Assembly (NCBI RefSeq): GCF_000383955.1
Contig: NZ_KB913013.1
Span: 5,661,694 to 5,725,693 of the forward strand
From: Rudanella lutea DSM 19387
GTDB lineage: Bacteria; Bacteroidota; Bacteroidia; Cytophagales; Spirosomataceae
Reading direction: 5' to 3'
Length of the DNA stretch: 64,000 nt
Under the pieces are notes generated by a model. It did no database searches. It had not been told where the DNA came from and worked only from the letters and a program-made list of their open reading frames with translations. Positions 50,906 through 59,297 of this stretch are shown one piece after another (within the stretch, counting starts at the first letter, position 1; every line of letters starts with the position of its first letter). A program made the translations under genes and the position numbers.

Positions 50906-51079
50906 ATGCAACGCCGTATCAATCCAATCGTTGTTTTTCTGACGGCTGCCCTCACGCTGGGTAGTTTGCTTGCTCTGGTGGGACATAACCATCTCGACGG
51001 TCGAGGCCACTGGAGCTTCGGGTCGGGGGCCGAGTGCCGCCATTGGGGGCAAGCCCCGGACGCTCAACCGAAGCCTTAA
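50906..51079 (+). CDS. Small membrane protein of the sigma-factor cassette, 3
   Basis: A 57-residue protein with one hydrophobic helix (NPIVVFLTAALTLGSLLALVG) and a short tail, GHNHLDGRGHWSFGSGAE then CRHWGQAPDAQPKP. The tail repeats the HW word (GRGHW and CRHWG) and shares C-x-HWG-x-AP with the protein just upstream. His and Cys content hints at metal binding. Start ATG 50906, 11 bases after the previous gene. Confidence 0.62.
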   Translation: MQRRINPIVVFLTAALTLGSLLALVGHNHLDGRGHWSFGSGAECRHWGQAPDAQPKP

Positions 51080-51103
51080 AAGCTGGTTAAGCGGGCATAA
51101 GTG

Positions 51104-51180
51104 AATGAACAATGTAAAATGCATAATTGAATTACCTACTCACAACCAGTCGTTTAATTGTACATTTTACGTTGTTCATT
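51104..51180. repeat. AT-rich near-perfect intergenic hairpin (AATGTA family, copy 3)
   Basis: AATGAACAATGTAAAATGCA (from 51104) pairs through about 22 of 26 positions with the complement of 51155-51180 (TAATTGTACATTTTACGTTG then TTCATT). The loop is about 25 bases. It sits after the sigma-factor cassette and before the AraC terminator. It is the best-paired member of its family in the window. Confidence 0.62.
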
Positions 51181-51233
51181 ATACATTTAATTCAGTCTGA
51201 GTACTTAGTTTCGGGCTAATCGCCTGATTAAAC

Positions 51234-51270
51234 GAAAGCCGACAGCTCCGCAATGGGGTTGTCGGCTTTC
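51234..51270. terminator. Hairpin terminator between the sigma cassette and the AraC gene
   Basis: GAAAGCCGACA (51234-51244) pairs perfectly with TGTCGGCTTTC (51260-51270) around a 15-base loop. It lies between two convergent transcripts and probably ends both. Confidence 0.78.
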
Positions 51271-51316
51271 TGTATTACAGGGCATTGAGTTGGCAGAAGC
51301 GGGGTTGTATCGGTCG

Positions 51317-52189
51317 TTACAAGGCCCGGTAGGTACGCACGTAGGTTGAGGGTGTTTTGCCCGTCACTTCTTTAAACTGTCGGTTGAAGTTAGAAAGTGT
51401 TCGGTAACCGCTTTCGTAACTGATTTGGGTTACGCTCATTGAGCCGTCCATCAGCAGCTTACAGGCATGGCCTACCCGTACCTCGGCCACAAAATTGGAA
51501 AACGTTTTGTTGGCCCGGATTTTAAAATACCGGCAAAAAGCAGAGGGGGTCATACCCGCCAGATCGGCAACGGTGTCGAGGCAAATATGGTCGTGGAAAT
51601 GGCTCATTACATAGTCGTGTACCACCTGAATGCGGTCGGTTTCGGAGGGTTTTACGGTGTTGGTGTACCCCAGGCTGGTAATAAACTGGTAGTCCGACGT
51701 CCGCGAGAGCTCGTGGAGCAGGTTCAGCAAAGCCAACACCCGCTCGAAACCCGGTTCGGTTTGTTGCACCCGGCGAAGCAGCTCAATGGCGCGGTCGCGG
51801 GTGGGCGAAAGCCACTCCAGCCCCCGGCGGGCGTTTTCGAGCAGTTGCCGAAGTAATCCCATTTCGCGCTGGGCGAAGAAGGTATCACCCAGAAAATTTT
51901 CGGTGAAATACACTACAATGCCGTGCGTCTGGAGGCCACTGTCGCGCTCAAAATAGGGTTTATCGCTGCGCCACAGGTGAGGTAGGTTGGGACCAAGCAT
52001 GACGAAGTCGCCCTCGGCAAAAGGCCGGATTGAGTCGCCGATAAATCGGGTGCCCGTGCCCTTTTCGACCAGAAAGAGCTGATAATGCGGATGAAAGTGC
52101 CAGTTAGGGTCGAAGTGTGGTTCGGTGAGCTCGTGAACCGCAAACGATTCGGCGACCGGCTCAAGGTCTTTGCGGAGGGCTTGTTTCAT
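51317..52189 (-). CDS. AraC-family transcriptional regulator
   Basis: A 290-residue regulator. The N-terminal cupin sensor is visible at residues about 20-100 (FDPNWHFHPHYQLFLVEKGTGTRFIGD; DFVMLGPNLPHLWRSD), and the C-terminal double helix-turn-helix at about 190-290 (LADLAGMTPSAFCRYFK; VTQISYESGYRTLSNFNRQFKEV). This is the two-helix layout of sugar-responsive AraC proteins. It is divergent from the sugar epimerase gene, 137 bases apart, so it is likely its local regulator. The shared region has a -7 box TAGATTTG (52297-52304) for the epimerase gene. Confidence 0.88.
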   Translation of the reverse strand: MKQALRKDLEPVAESFAVHELTEPHFDPNWHFHPHYQLFLVEKGTGTRFIGDSIRPFAEGDFVMLGPNLPHLWRSDKPYFERDSGLQTHGIVVYFTENFLGDTFFAQREMGLLRQLLENARRGLEWLSPTRDRAIELLRRVQQTEPGFERVLALLNLLHELSRTSDYQFITSLGYTNTVKPSETDRIQVVHDYVMSHFHDHICLDTVADLAGMTPSAFCRYFKIRANKTFSNFVAEVRVGHACKLLMDGSMSVTQISYESGYRTLSNFNRQFKEVTGKTPSTYVRTYRAL

Positions 52190-52296
52190 AACGACTTCCA
52201 GATTTTAGGCTTAAATTTTAGTCTATTGAGTAAAGTGAAGGTAAAATACAGTCGGTATTGGGTAATAAAAGCAGGGCAACCCGCCGATTTACTATG

Positions 52297-52304
52297 TAGA
52301 TTTG
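52297..52304 (+). promoter_or_regulatory. -7 box of the epimerase gene
   Basis: TAGATTTG matches TAnnTTTG exactly, 23 bases before ATG 52327. No TTTG lies at -33, which suits an activator-dependent promoter under the AraC protein. Confidence 0.42.
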
Positions 52305-52326
52305 TGGTAATTTAGAAAGGTACTCT

Positions 52327-53232
52327 ATGAATAAATTGGGGATGAACCTCTTCGTCTGGACCATGTCGATGGACGAAGATATGGCGGAAACGCTCCGGTA
52401 TCTGAAAGAAACCGGCTTTGAGTTTGTCGAAATGCCCGTGGGCGGTACCGATGACCGGGCGGCAGACCTGGCCAAGTGGACACAGCTGGGTCAGCAGGCC
52501 GCTGCTCTCGGACTGGATGTTCAGACGTGTTCGTTGCTGCCACCCGAACTGACGCTCCTCAGCCCCGACGAGACGGTGCGGCAGGCTGGTGTTGAGTACC
52601 TGAAACACGTGGTTGATTGTTCGGCAGCAGCTGGTTCCACTATTCTGATGGGGCCGCTTTTTGCGGGCTTCAAAACGTTTGCCGGTCGGCCTGCCACCGC
52701 CGATGAGTGGCAGTGGTCAGTAGAAAGTATGCGGCAGGTTGCCGATTATGCCCAAACGAAAGGGGTGGTACTGGCCATCGAATCGCTCAACCGGTTCGAG
52801 ACGTACCTGCTCACCTGCGCCGATGATGTGGTGCGCTATGTCAAGGCCGTTGACCATCCGTACTGCCGGGCTGCGTTTGATACGTTTCATGCCAACATTG
52901 AGGAGAAAAACGTGGCCGATGCCATCCGAACACTGGCCCCGTACCTTGTGCACGTACAAATCTCTGAAAATGACCGGTCGACGCCGGGGCAGGGCCAAAT
53001 CCGGTTCGAGCAGGTGTTTAACACTCTCGCCGAAGTAGGGTACTCAGGCCCCATCGCCATTGAAGCCTTTGGGCCTAATCCGCCCGAACTGGCTGCCGCT
53101 ACGCACATATTCCGCCCGATGTTTGCCTCAGCAGAGCAACTGGCAGCCGAGGGGTTTGTGTACCTCCGGCAAATGCTCGAAGAGGCTCAGCCAATTACCG
53201 AAATTCCCGATAGTCAGGTTATAGAAGCGTAG
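52327..53232 (+). CDS. Sugar phosphate isomerase/epimerase-like TIM barrel
   Basis: A 301-residue xylose-isomerase-like TIM barrel. FGF-like entry MNKLGMNLFVWT, then YLKETGFEFVEMPVG, then AIESLNRFETYLL with a metal-ligand Glu, AFDTFHANIEE with Asp and His, and VQISENDRSTPGQGQI and IAIEAFGP with a final Glu. It resembles D-tagatose 3-epimerase and IolE/IolI groups. It starts an apparent operon with the oxidoreductase and ThuA genes. Exact sugar unknown; a 3-keto-sugar role is plausible. Confidence 0.83.
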   Translation: MNKLGMNLFVWTMSMDEDMAETLRYLKETGFEFVEMPVGGTDDRAADLAKWTQLGQQAAALGLDVQTCSLLPPELTLLSPDETVRQAGVEYLKHVVDCSAAAGSTILMGPLFAGFKTFAGRPATADEWQWSVESMRQVADYAQTKGVVLAIESLNRFETYLLTCADDVVRYVKAVDHPYCRAAFDTFHANIEEKNVADAIRTLAPYLVHVQISENDRSTPGQGQIRFEQVFNTLAEVGYSGPIAIEAFGPNPPELAAATHIFRPMFASAEQLAAEGFVYLRQMLEEAQPITEIPDSQVIEA

Positions 53233-53255
53233 TGTACGTATTGAGTCAGAATTTA

Positions 53256-53393
53256 ATGGACAATGTACAGTGTAGGATGAATAATGAACTCAAGCTGGTA
53301 TCAGTAGAGCCAATCATTATACATTATTCATTACGGTTCATTATACATTATTCATTCATGTATAAGTAATTGAGCGTATTGGGCTCAATTACT
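53256..53393. repeat. AATGTA-type repeat (copy 4) followed by a perfect 11-bp hairpin
   Basis: ATGGACAATGTACAGTGTAGGATGAATAATGAAC (53257-53290) faces CATTATACATTATTCATTACGGTTCATTATACATTATTCATTCATG to 53360, giving alternating pairing blocks such as ATGAATAATG. Directly after, AGTAATTGAGC (53365-53375) pairs perfectly with GCTCAATTACT (53383-53393) around GTATTGG, followed by a T-rich stretch. The last hairpin may end part of the epimerase transcript before the oxidoreductase ATG at 53428. Confidence 0.6.
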
Positions 53394-53427
53394 GAAAGCC
53401 CTTTTGTTTTTCTTTTCCTTTTACCCA

Positions 53428-54537
53428 ATGAAATTCAACATCGCTATTGTAGGTCTCGGGTTCGGGGCCGAATTTATCCCTATCTACCAGCGGCATCCGC
53501 TCGCCAACATGTACGCCATTTGCCAGCGTAACGTCGAGAATCTAAACAAGATTGGCGACGAGTTTGGCGTTGAAAAGCGGTATTCGAGCTACGACGAGCT
53601 GTTGGCCGACCCGGACGTGGATGCCGTACACATCAATTCGCCCATTCCAAATCATGCTGAGCAAAGCCTCAAAGCCCTCCGGGCGGGTAAGCACGTAGCC
53701 TGTACAGTGCCTATGGCGACCACCGTGGAGGAGTGCGCCGAGATTGTCCGGACGGTTCGCGAAACGGGCAAGAAGTACATGATGATGGAGACCGTTGTGT
53801 ATGCCCGCGAATTTCTGTTCGTCAAAGAACTGTACGAAAAAGGCGAGCTGGGTAAAGTTCAGTTTCTGAAAGCTTCGCACCAGCAGGATATGGACGGCTG
53901 GCCCGATTACTGGCCTGGTTTGCCTCCCATGCACTACGCTACGCACTGCGTGGGTCCGGTGGCGGGGCTGCTTAAACTGGAAGCCGAGTACGTATCGTGC
54001 TTTGGCTCAGGAACCATCCGTGAAGAACTGGCTAAGATCCATAACTCACCGTTTGCGGTCGAGTCGGCGCATATCAAGTTCCGCAACAGCGATCTGTCGG
54101 CTTACGTGTACCGGTCGTTGTTCGACGTGGCCCGTCAGTACCGGGAGAGTTTCGAGGTGTACGGCGACAAGAAGTCGTTTGAATGGCAGCTGATTGAAGA
54201 TGAGCAGCCGGTGATTCACACGGCGAAAAAACCGGAGCCTGAAATCCCCGAAAAAGTAACAGTTCCTGATTACGCCCACCTGTTGCCCGAACCCATTCAG
54301 CGGTTCACGACCAAGGGCGTGTACGATGCCGACGACAGCCAGCACCTGTCGTTTACGCAGGGGGGCGGCCATGGCGGCTCGCACCCACACATGGTGCATG
54401 AGTTTCTGACGGCCCTGAGCGAAGACCGCGATCCGTTCCCCAACGCAGCCCAGTCGGCCAACTGGACGAGCGTCGGGATTCTGGCGCACGAGTCGGCGCT
54501 GAAAGGCGGAGAGTTGATTCGACTGCCGGAGTTTTAA
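53428..54537 (+). CDS. Gfo/Idh/MocA-family oxidoreductase
   Basis: A 369-residue NAD(P)-dependent sugar oxidoreductase. IAIVGLGFGAEFIP is the Rossmann loop, HINSPIPNHAEQSLKALRAGKHVACTVP is the family strand with the catalytic Lys, and MMMETVVYAREFLFVKELYE and the HYATHCVGPVAGL segment (His-x3-His type) shape the active site. Start ATG 53428 (MKFNIAIVG); the longer reading adds a T-rich leader. Twelve bases later starts the ThuA fusion gene, so the two are a unit. Confidence 0.88.
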   Translation: MKFNIAIVGLGFGAEFIPIYQRHPLANMYAICQRNVENLNKIGDEFGVEKRYSSYDELLADPDVDAVHINSPIPNHAEQSLKALRAGKHVACTVPMATTVEECAEIVRTVRETGKKYMMMETVVYAREFLFVKELYEKGELGKVQFLKASHQQDMDGWPDYWPGLPPMHYATHCVGPVAGLLKLEAEYVSCFGSGTIREELAKIHNSPFAVESAHIKFRNSDLSAYVYRSLFDVARQYRESFEVYGDKKSFEWQLIEDEQPVIHTAKKPEPEIPEKVTVPDYAHLLPEPIQRFTTKGVYDADDSQHLSFTQGGGHGGSHPHMVHEFLTALSEDRDPFPNAAQSANWTSVGILAHESALKGGELIRLPEF

Positions 54538-54549
54538 TAAAACATCAGT

Positions 54550-57500
54550 ATGAACAAAGTTTGGCTACTGGGAGCAACTCTGCTCTTTTCTCACTGTACG
54601 CGTACCCCCTCAGCCACCTTGCGCGATACGGGAACGCAGCAGAACACCGTCGTTGGGGCGCCAGCCGATACCAAACCGCGCCGGACGGAAATCTTGTTTT
54701 TGGGCGACAACGGGCACCATCGGCCTGTTGAACGGGTGCCGCAACTGATGGCTGCCCTCGGCAACCGGGGGATAAACATTACGTACACCGACCGGCTGGA
54801 AGACCTCAACCCGGAAAATCTGGCCAAGTACGACGGGATGCTCATTTTTGCTAACTGGGATAGCATCCCGAAACCACAGGAGCGGGCCTTGCTCGACTTC
54901 GTGTCTTCGGGCAAAGGCCTGATTCCGGTGCATTGTGCATCGTTCTGCTTCCGAAACTCGCCCGAGTACGTCGATAAAGTGGTGGGTGGGCAATTCTGGC
55001 GGCACCGGATGGATACCATTCAGACCCGGTTTACCCAGCCCAACGATGCCCTGGTAATGGGTCTGCAGTCGTTCAAAGCATTTGACGAGACGTATCTGCA
55101 TAGCCACCTGCAGCCCGACAACAATGTGTTGGCTGTACGTGAGGTAAAAGCGGATCAGTTCAAAGACCTCGCCGACGCCGGCCGGCCCAACCAGAAAGAA
55201 GAACCGTACACCTGGACCCGTACGTACGGCAAAGGGCGGGTATTCTACACGGCCTATGGGCACGACGAGCGTACCTGGAGTCAGCCCGGATTCATGCAAC
55301 TGCTGGAGCGGGGGATTCTGTGGTCGGTGGGCGATCGGGTGAAGAAGTTGCACGACGATCTGAAACCCCAGGCCTTCGCCTACGACGAGGCTAAACTGCC
55401 GAACTACGAAAAACGTCCTGGTCCTCAGATGAAGCAGCGAGCCCTCTCACCCGAGGAGTCGCTGAAGCATATTCAGGTACCGGTCGACTTTACGCTCGAT
55501 CTGTTTGCCCACGAACCCAATGTGATGCACCCCATTGCCATGACCTGGGACGACCGTGGTCGGCTGTACGTGCTTATCACGAAAGACTACCCCAACGAGC
55601 GTAAGCCTGAGGGGGGCTCTGACTACATCGTGATCTGTGAAGACACTAACAACGATGGTAAGGCTGATAAGTTTACTAACTACGCCGAAGGGTTGAGCAT
55701 TCCGACCGGGATGGTCTGGGCCAACGGCGGTCTGGTGGTGTCGCAGGCTCCGCACATGCTGTTCCTGCGTGATACCAACGGCGACGATAAAGTCGATGAG
55801 AAGAAGATTCTGTTCACGGGCTTTGGTACGTTCGATACGCACGCTGGCCCCAGCAACCTCCATTATGGGTTCGACAACTGGATCTGGGGGAGTGTAGGCT
55901 ACTCAGGCTTCAAGGGTAAGGTGGGTAGTGCTGATTCGCTGCAGTTCGGACAGGGCTTTTTCCGGTTTCGTCCCGATGGCTCGGCGCTCGAATACATGAC
56001 CAACACCTCCAACAATACCTGGGGGCTGGGCTTCAACGAAACCGGCGACGTATTTGGTAGCACGGCCAACAACGCACACGGCTGGTACATGGCCATTCCG
56101 AATGCAGCCTACAAGTCGCGCCCCAACGTCATGAACGGCAGCCGGAGCACCGATACGCACAAGGACATGAAGCCTATTACCGACCGCGTTCGGCAGGTCG
56201 ACGTCTTTGGGGGCTTCACGGCCGCGGCCGGGCACAACCTGTACACCGCGCGGGCGTTCCCCAAAGCGTACTGGAACAAGGTTGCGTTTGTGTCGGAACC
56301 AACGGGCCACATTGTTCACCAGAACGTGCTCGAAAAGAACGGTACGGACTACGAAGACCGCGAAGGCACGCAGGGTATCGGCTTTAACCTGATGGCCGGT
56401 GCCGACGAATGGTTCTCGCCAGTATTTGCTCAGGTGGGTCCCGATGGTGCCGTTTGGGTAGCCGATTGGTACAGCTTTATCATTCAGCACAACCCGACAC
56501 CGCAGGGCTTTGAAAACGGTAAAGGAAACGCCTACGAAACCGACCTGCGTGATTTTACGCACGGCCGTATCTACCGCGTAGGTTATAAGAAAGCCCCGAC
56601 GTACGTAGCGCCCCGACTAGACAAAAATGACCCGGCTACGTTGTTGGCTGCTCTCAAAAACGACAATCAGTTCTGGCGGATGAAAGCCCAACGGCTGCTG
56701 GTTGAGCGCGGGCAGCGCGATGTAGTGCCCCAGTTGCTGGCCATCGCCAACGACCCGAGCGTAGACGAAATCGGAATCAATGCCCCGGCTGTACACGCCC
56801 TCTGGACGCTGCACGGACTTGGTGCAATCAAACCGTCTGATCTGACTACGGCTCTGAAACACCCGTGTGCAGGTGTTCGGAAAACAGCCGTTCAGGTGAT
56901 GCCCCGCACAGAAGAGGGCGTAACCATGCTGCTGGCTCAGAAAGCCCTTTACGATGCCGAACCGCTCGTGGTACTCAACAGCCTGCTGGCGTTGGGAGAG
57001 GCTCCGGCTTCACCAACTATCGATGAGGCTGTGCTGGCCCGGCTCCGGCAAACCGATGCCAACAACGACCGGTGGTTGCCCGATGCCTTTGCCGTTGCCC
57101 TCAACCGGGATAAAGGCCGACTGATGCGTCAGTGGCTGGGTTCAATTAAAACCGCACAGGCGGCTCCGGCCGGAAACGGCTCAGGGGCCATGCACCACGA
57201 TCACAGCACCATGCATCAGGGTGGCCCGAACGCGGGCAGCCAGGCCGGAAGCCCCACGGCGCGGACCGAGGTGAAAACGACCAATGGTCCTGATCTGGTG
57301 GTGACGCGCGTGGCTACCGAACCGCTTCAGCCGTTTGTGCGCGAAGGGGCCCGCACCACGATCTACGTAACTAATCAGGGCAGCGTGGCTGTGCCGAAAG
57401 GAACGCCTGTACCCCTTACGATTCGGTTTGAAAGCAAAGGTGGTGGGCCAGCTGCTCAGAAAGTAGATTACGTTAGCCGTACGCACGTCGACGGGATTCA

Positions 57501-58359
57501 GCCGGGCGAAACGGTAGCCATTCGCCGGACCAACAACGGTCCGTGGGTGGGCGACCTCTGGCTCACGGCCGAACAGGCAGGTGACTATACTTTTGCGGTG
57601 AGCATTGACAAGGAAAATACACTGGGTGACAGCGACCGGAAAAATAACGAATTCCGCACGACACTTACGTTCCGGGCTCCGGCGCGTATGCGGACCGTAG
57701 CGCTCGAACGTACCGCCCGTGCGTATGCCTCAACGGCTGCTCCCGATTCGGTAGTAGCGATGCTGACCCAGGCCGCTTCGCTCGAAGCCGATGATGCCAA
57801 TGCTCTAGTGAAAGGCTTAGCCGATGGGTACGATTACCGGGCGAAAGTGAAGCCATCGGCTGCAGCTCAGGGTTTGTTGGCCGGTCTGGACAACCGCCTG
57901 CCCGCCGACGCCCGCCCGCGCCTGAACCGGCTGCTCGAAGCCTGGGGTATGCGTGATGCCAACGCCGACCTCGACCCCAATGCGCAGGTTGTACGGATCA
58001 AAACGATTCGGGAAGAGATGCGTTTCGACAAGAAAACGTTCGAAGTAACGGCGGGTAAACCCGTTGTGATTATTCTGGAAAACCCGGATGCCATGCAGCA
58101 CAACCTGGTGGTGGTGAAGCCAAAGTCAATGGAGCGGATCGGGAAACTGGCCGACGCCATGATTACGGCCAAAGACGGTGCCGAGAAGAATTACGTACCC
58201 GAGTCGTCGGATATATTGGCGGCTACCACGCTGGTGAACCCCAACCAAACCGTGCGGGTCACCTTCAAAGCGCCCGACCAACCCGGTGACTATCCGTTTG
58301 TCTGTACGTTCCCCGGCCACTGGCGAATCATGAACGGGGTCATGAAAGTGAAGAAGTAG
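54550..58359 (+). CDS. ThuA-PVC dehydrogenase-CARDB-azurin fusion lipoprotein
   Basis: A 1269-residue exported protein. The N-terminus ends in SHC (Cys16), a plausible lipobox. Residues about 45-260 are a ThuA (glutamine-amidotransferase-like) domain (ILFLGDNGHHRPVER, GLIPVHCASFCFRN, AYGHDERTW). Residues about 310-700 are a PVC-type membrane-bound dehydrogenase propeller (MTWDDRGRLYVLITKDYPN, DTNNDGKADKF). HEAT-like helices follow to about 865, a His-rich linker (MHHDHSTMH, 881-889), a CARDB domain (about 900-1040) and a C-terminal cupredoxin: His1184, Cys1252, His1257 and Met1261 in CTFPGHWRIM, nearly identical to azurin. It should pass electrons from sugar oxidation to a copper site. Confidence 0.88.
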   Translation: MNKVWLLGATLLFSHCTRTPSATLRDTGTQQNTVVGAPADTKPRRTEILFLGDNGHHRPVERVPQLMAALGNRGINITYTDRLEDLNPENLAKYDGMLIFANWDSIPKPQERALLDFVSSGKGLIPVHCASFCFRNSPEYVDKVVGGQFWRHRMDTIQTRFTQPNDALVMGLQSFKAFDETYLHSHLQPDNNVLAVREVKADQFKDLADAGRPNQKEEPYTWTRTYGKGRVFYTAYGHDERTWSQPGFMQLLERGILWSVGDRVKKLHDDLKPQAFAYDEAKLPNYEKRPGPQMKQRALSPEESLKHIQVPVDFTLDLFAHEPNVMHPIAMTWDDRGRLYVLITKDYPNERKPEGGSDYIVICEDTNNDGKADKFTNYAEGLSIPTGMVWANGGLVVSQAPHMLFLRDTNGDDKVDEKKILFTGFGTFDTHAGPSNLHYGFDNWIWGSVGYSGFKGKVGSADSLQFGQGFFRFRPDGSALEYMTNTSNNTWGLGFNETGDVFGSTANNAHGWYMAIPNAAYKSRPNVMNGSRSTDTHKDMKPITDRVRQVDVFGGFTAAAGHNLYTARAFPKAYWNKVAFVSEPTGHIVHQNVLEKNGTDYEDREGTQGIGFNLMAGADEWFSPVFAQVGPDGAVWVADWYSFIIQHNPTPQGFENGKGNAYETDLRDFTHGRIYRVGYKKAPTYVAPRLDKNDPATLLAALKNDNQFWRMKAQRLLVERGQRDVVPQLLAIANDPSVDEIGINAPAVHALWTLHGLGAIKPSDLTTALKHPCAGVRKTAVQVMPRTEEGVTMLLAQKALYDAEPLVVLNSLLALGEAPASPTIDEAVLARLRQTDANNDRWLPDAFAVALNRDKGRLMRQWLGSIKTAQAAPAGNGSGAMHHDHSTMHQGGPNAGSQAGSPTARTEVKTTNGPDLVVTRVATEPLQPFVREGARTTIYVTNQGSVAVPKGTPVPLTIRFESKGGGPAAQKVDYVSRTHVDGIQPGETVAIRRTNNGPWVGDLWLTAEQAGDYTFAVSIDKENTLGDSDRKNNEFRTTLTFRAPARMRTVALERTARAYASTAAPDSVVAMLTQAASLEADDANALVKGLADGYDYRAKVKPSAAAQGLLAGLDNRLPADARPRLNRLLEAWGMRDANADLDPNAQVVRIKTIREEMRFDKKTFEVTAGKPVVIILENPDAMQHNLVVVKPKSMERIGKLADAMITAKDGAEKNYVPESSDILAATTLVNPNQTVRVTFKAPDQPGDYPFVCTFPGHWRIMNGVMKVKK

Positions 58360-58363
58360 AAAG

Positions 58364-58395
58364 AAAAAAGGATCGGGCAACCGGTCCTTTTTTTA
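58364..58395. terminator. Bidirectional terminator with GCAA tetraloop
   Basis: The stem 58364-58376 pairs with 58381-58393 (AAAAAAGGATCGG with CCGGTCCTTTTTT, one G-T wobble) closed by GCAA. Runs of A and T on the two sides serve the ThuA-azurin gene and the convergent kinase gene. Confidence 0.85.
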
Positions 58396-59109
58396 TGCCC
58401 GTTCGTAGCAAACCAGTTGCGGTACCGGGTGCGTCAACATAGCCGGGAAGGGAATGTGAATACAGAATTCGCTTCCCTGCCCAACCTGGCTCCGAAGCTG
58501 AATACGCCAGCCGTGAGCCTCAATAATCTTACGAACGTAGCTAAGCCCCAGCCCAAAGCCCTTAACGCTGGGGGAGTCGGCCAGATTGACCCGGAAAAAA
58601 GGCTGAAAAATCTGCTCCTGCAAATCAGCCGGAATCCCAATACCCCGATCCGAAATCGAAACCCGAATACCGTCTTCGTTACAGGTGGTGGTGAGGCAAA
58701 TGTCCAGATTCTCCTCACTGTATTTAACCGCATTGTCGATCAGGTTGAACAGGACATTGGTCAGGTGCAACCGATCGGCCAGGCACTCCGTACGGGAGGC
58801 CAGCAGATTCAGGCGCAGGTACGAGCCATGCCGTCGGGCTACCGACCGGACCAGCTCATGAATGTCGAGTCGTTCCACGCACATATACAGGGCGTGGTGA
58901 TCGGCCCGGGCTAAGCTGAGCATCACCTCTACCTGTTGCTGTAGTCGGTCGGTCTCTTCACGAATAATCTGCACGTACTTGTTGGTGCGCTGCGGATTAT
59001 TGTGGGTAATAGGCGAGTCGAGCACATCGGCAGCCATTCGAATAGCCGCGATAGGTGTCTGGAACTCGTGAACAAGTGTGTGTAGAGTTTGTGTCGTTAG
59101 CGTGTTCAT
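58393..59109 (-). CDS. Soluble sensorless histidine kinase
   Basis: A 238-residue kinase that is only a HisKA plus HATPase. LVHEFQTPIAAI holds the phosphorylated His14 (canonical HELRTPL), NLIDNAVKY is the N-box, SDRGIGIP the G1-box and GFGLGLSYV the G2-box. No membrane helix, HAMP or receiver domain is present, and no response regulator is adjacent. It could be a complete small kinase fed by a partner, or a kinase core cut from a longer gene. Start ATG at 59109 is clear. Confidence 0.85.
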   Translation of the reverse strand: MNTLTTQTLHTLVHEFQTPIAAIRMAADVLDSPITHNNPQRTNKYVQIIREETDRLQQQVEVMLSLARADHHALYMCVERLDIHELVRSVARRHGSYLRLNLLASRTECLADRLHLTNVLFNLIDNAVKYSEENLDICLTTTCNEDGIRVSISDRGIGIPADLQEQIFQPFFRVNLADSPSVKGFGLGLSYVRKIIEAHGWRIQLRSQVGQGSEFCIHIPFPAMLTHPVPQLVCYERA

Positions 59110-59249
59110 GACCGGTGGCAGGCTTTTTGAAGAGACCGTTCACGGATGATTAAAGTGTTGTTTTAAGGTTTTTCAGACTAAGGAAGGTGAATTGAGGGGG
59201 TGGTGTAGATGTATGGCTAGTTGATCAAATGGAAATTGAAGTAAATAAA

Positions 59250-59274
59250 AACCCGCCTGGTTTGCAAGCGGGTT
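59250..59274 (-). terminator. Terminator after the H1-like gene
   Basis: AACCCGC (59250-59256) pairs with GCGGGTT (59268-59274). On the minus strand the stem is followed by TTTTATTT. Confidence 0.72.
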
Positions 59275-59297
59275 AGAGGTATTTAATAACCAGTTAA

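Noticed and set aside
55903-56562. A 219-residue minus-strand frame inside the ThuA-azurin gene
   Set aside because: It is antisense to well-defined propeller motifs and has low-complexity shadow composition.
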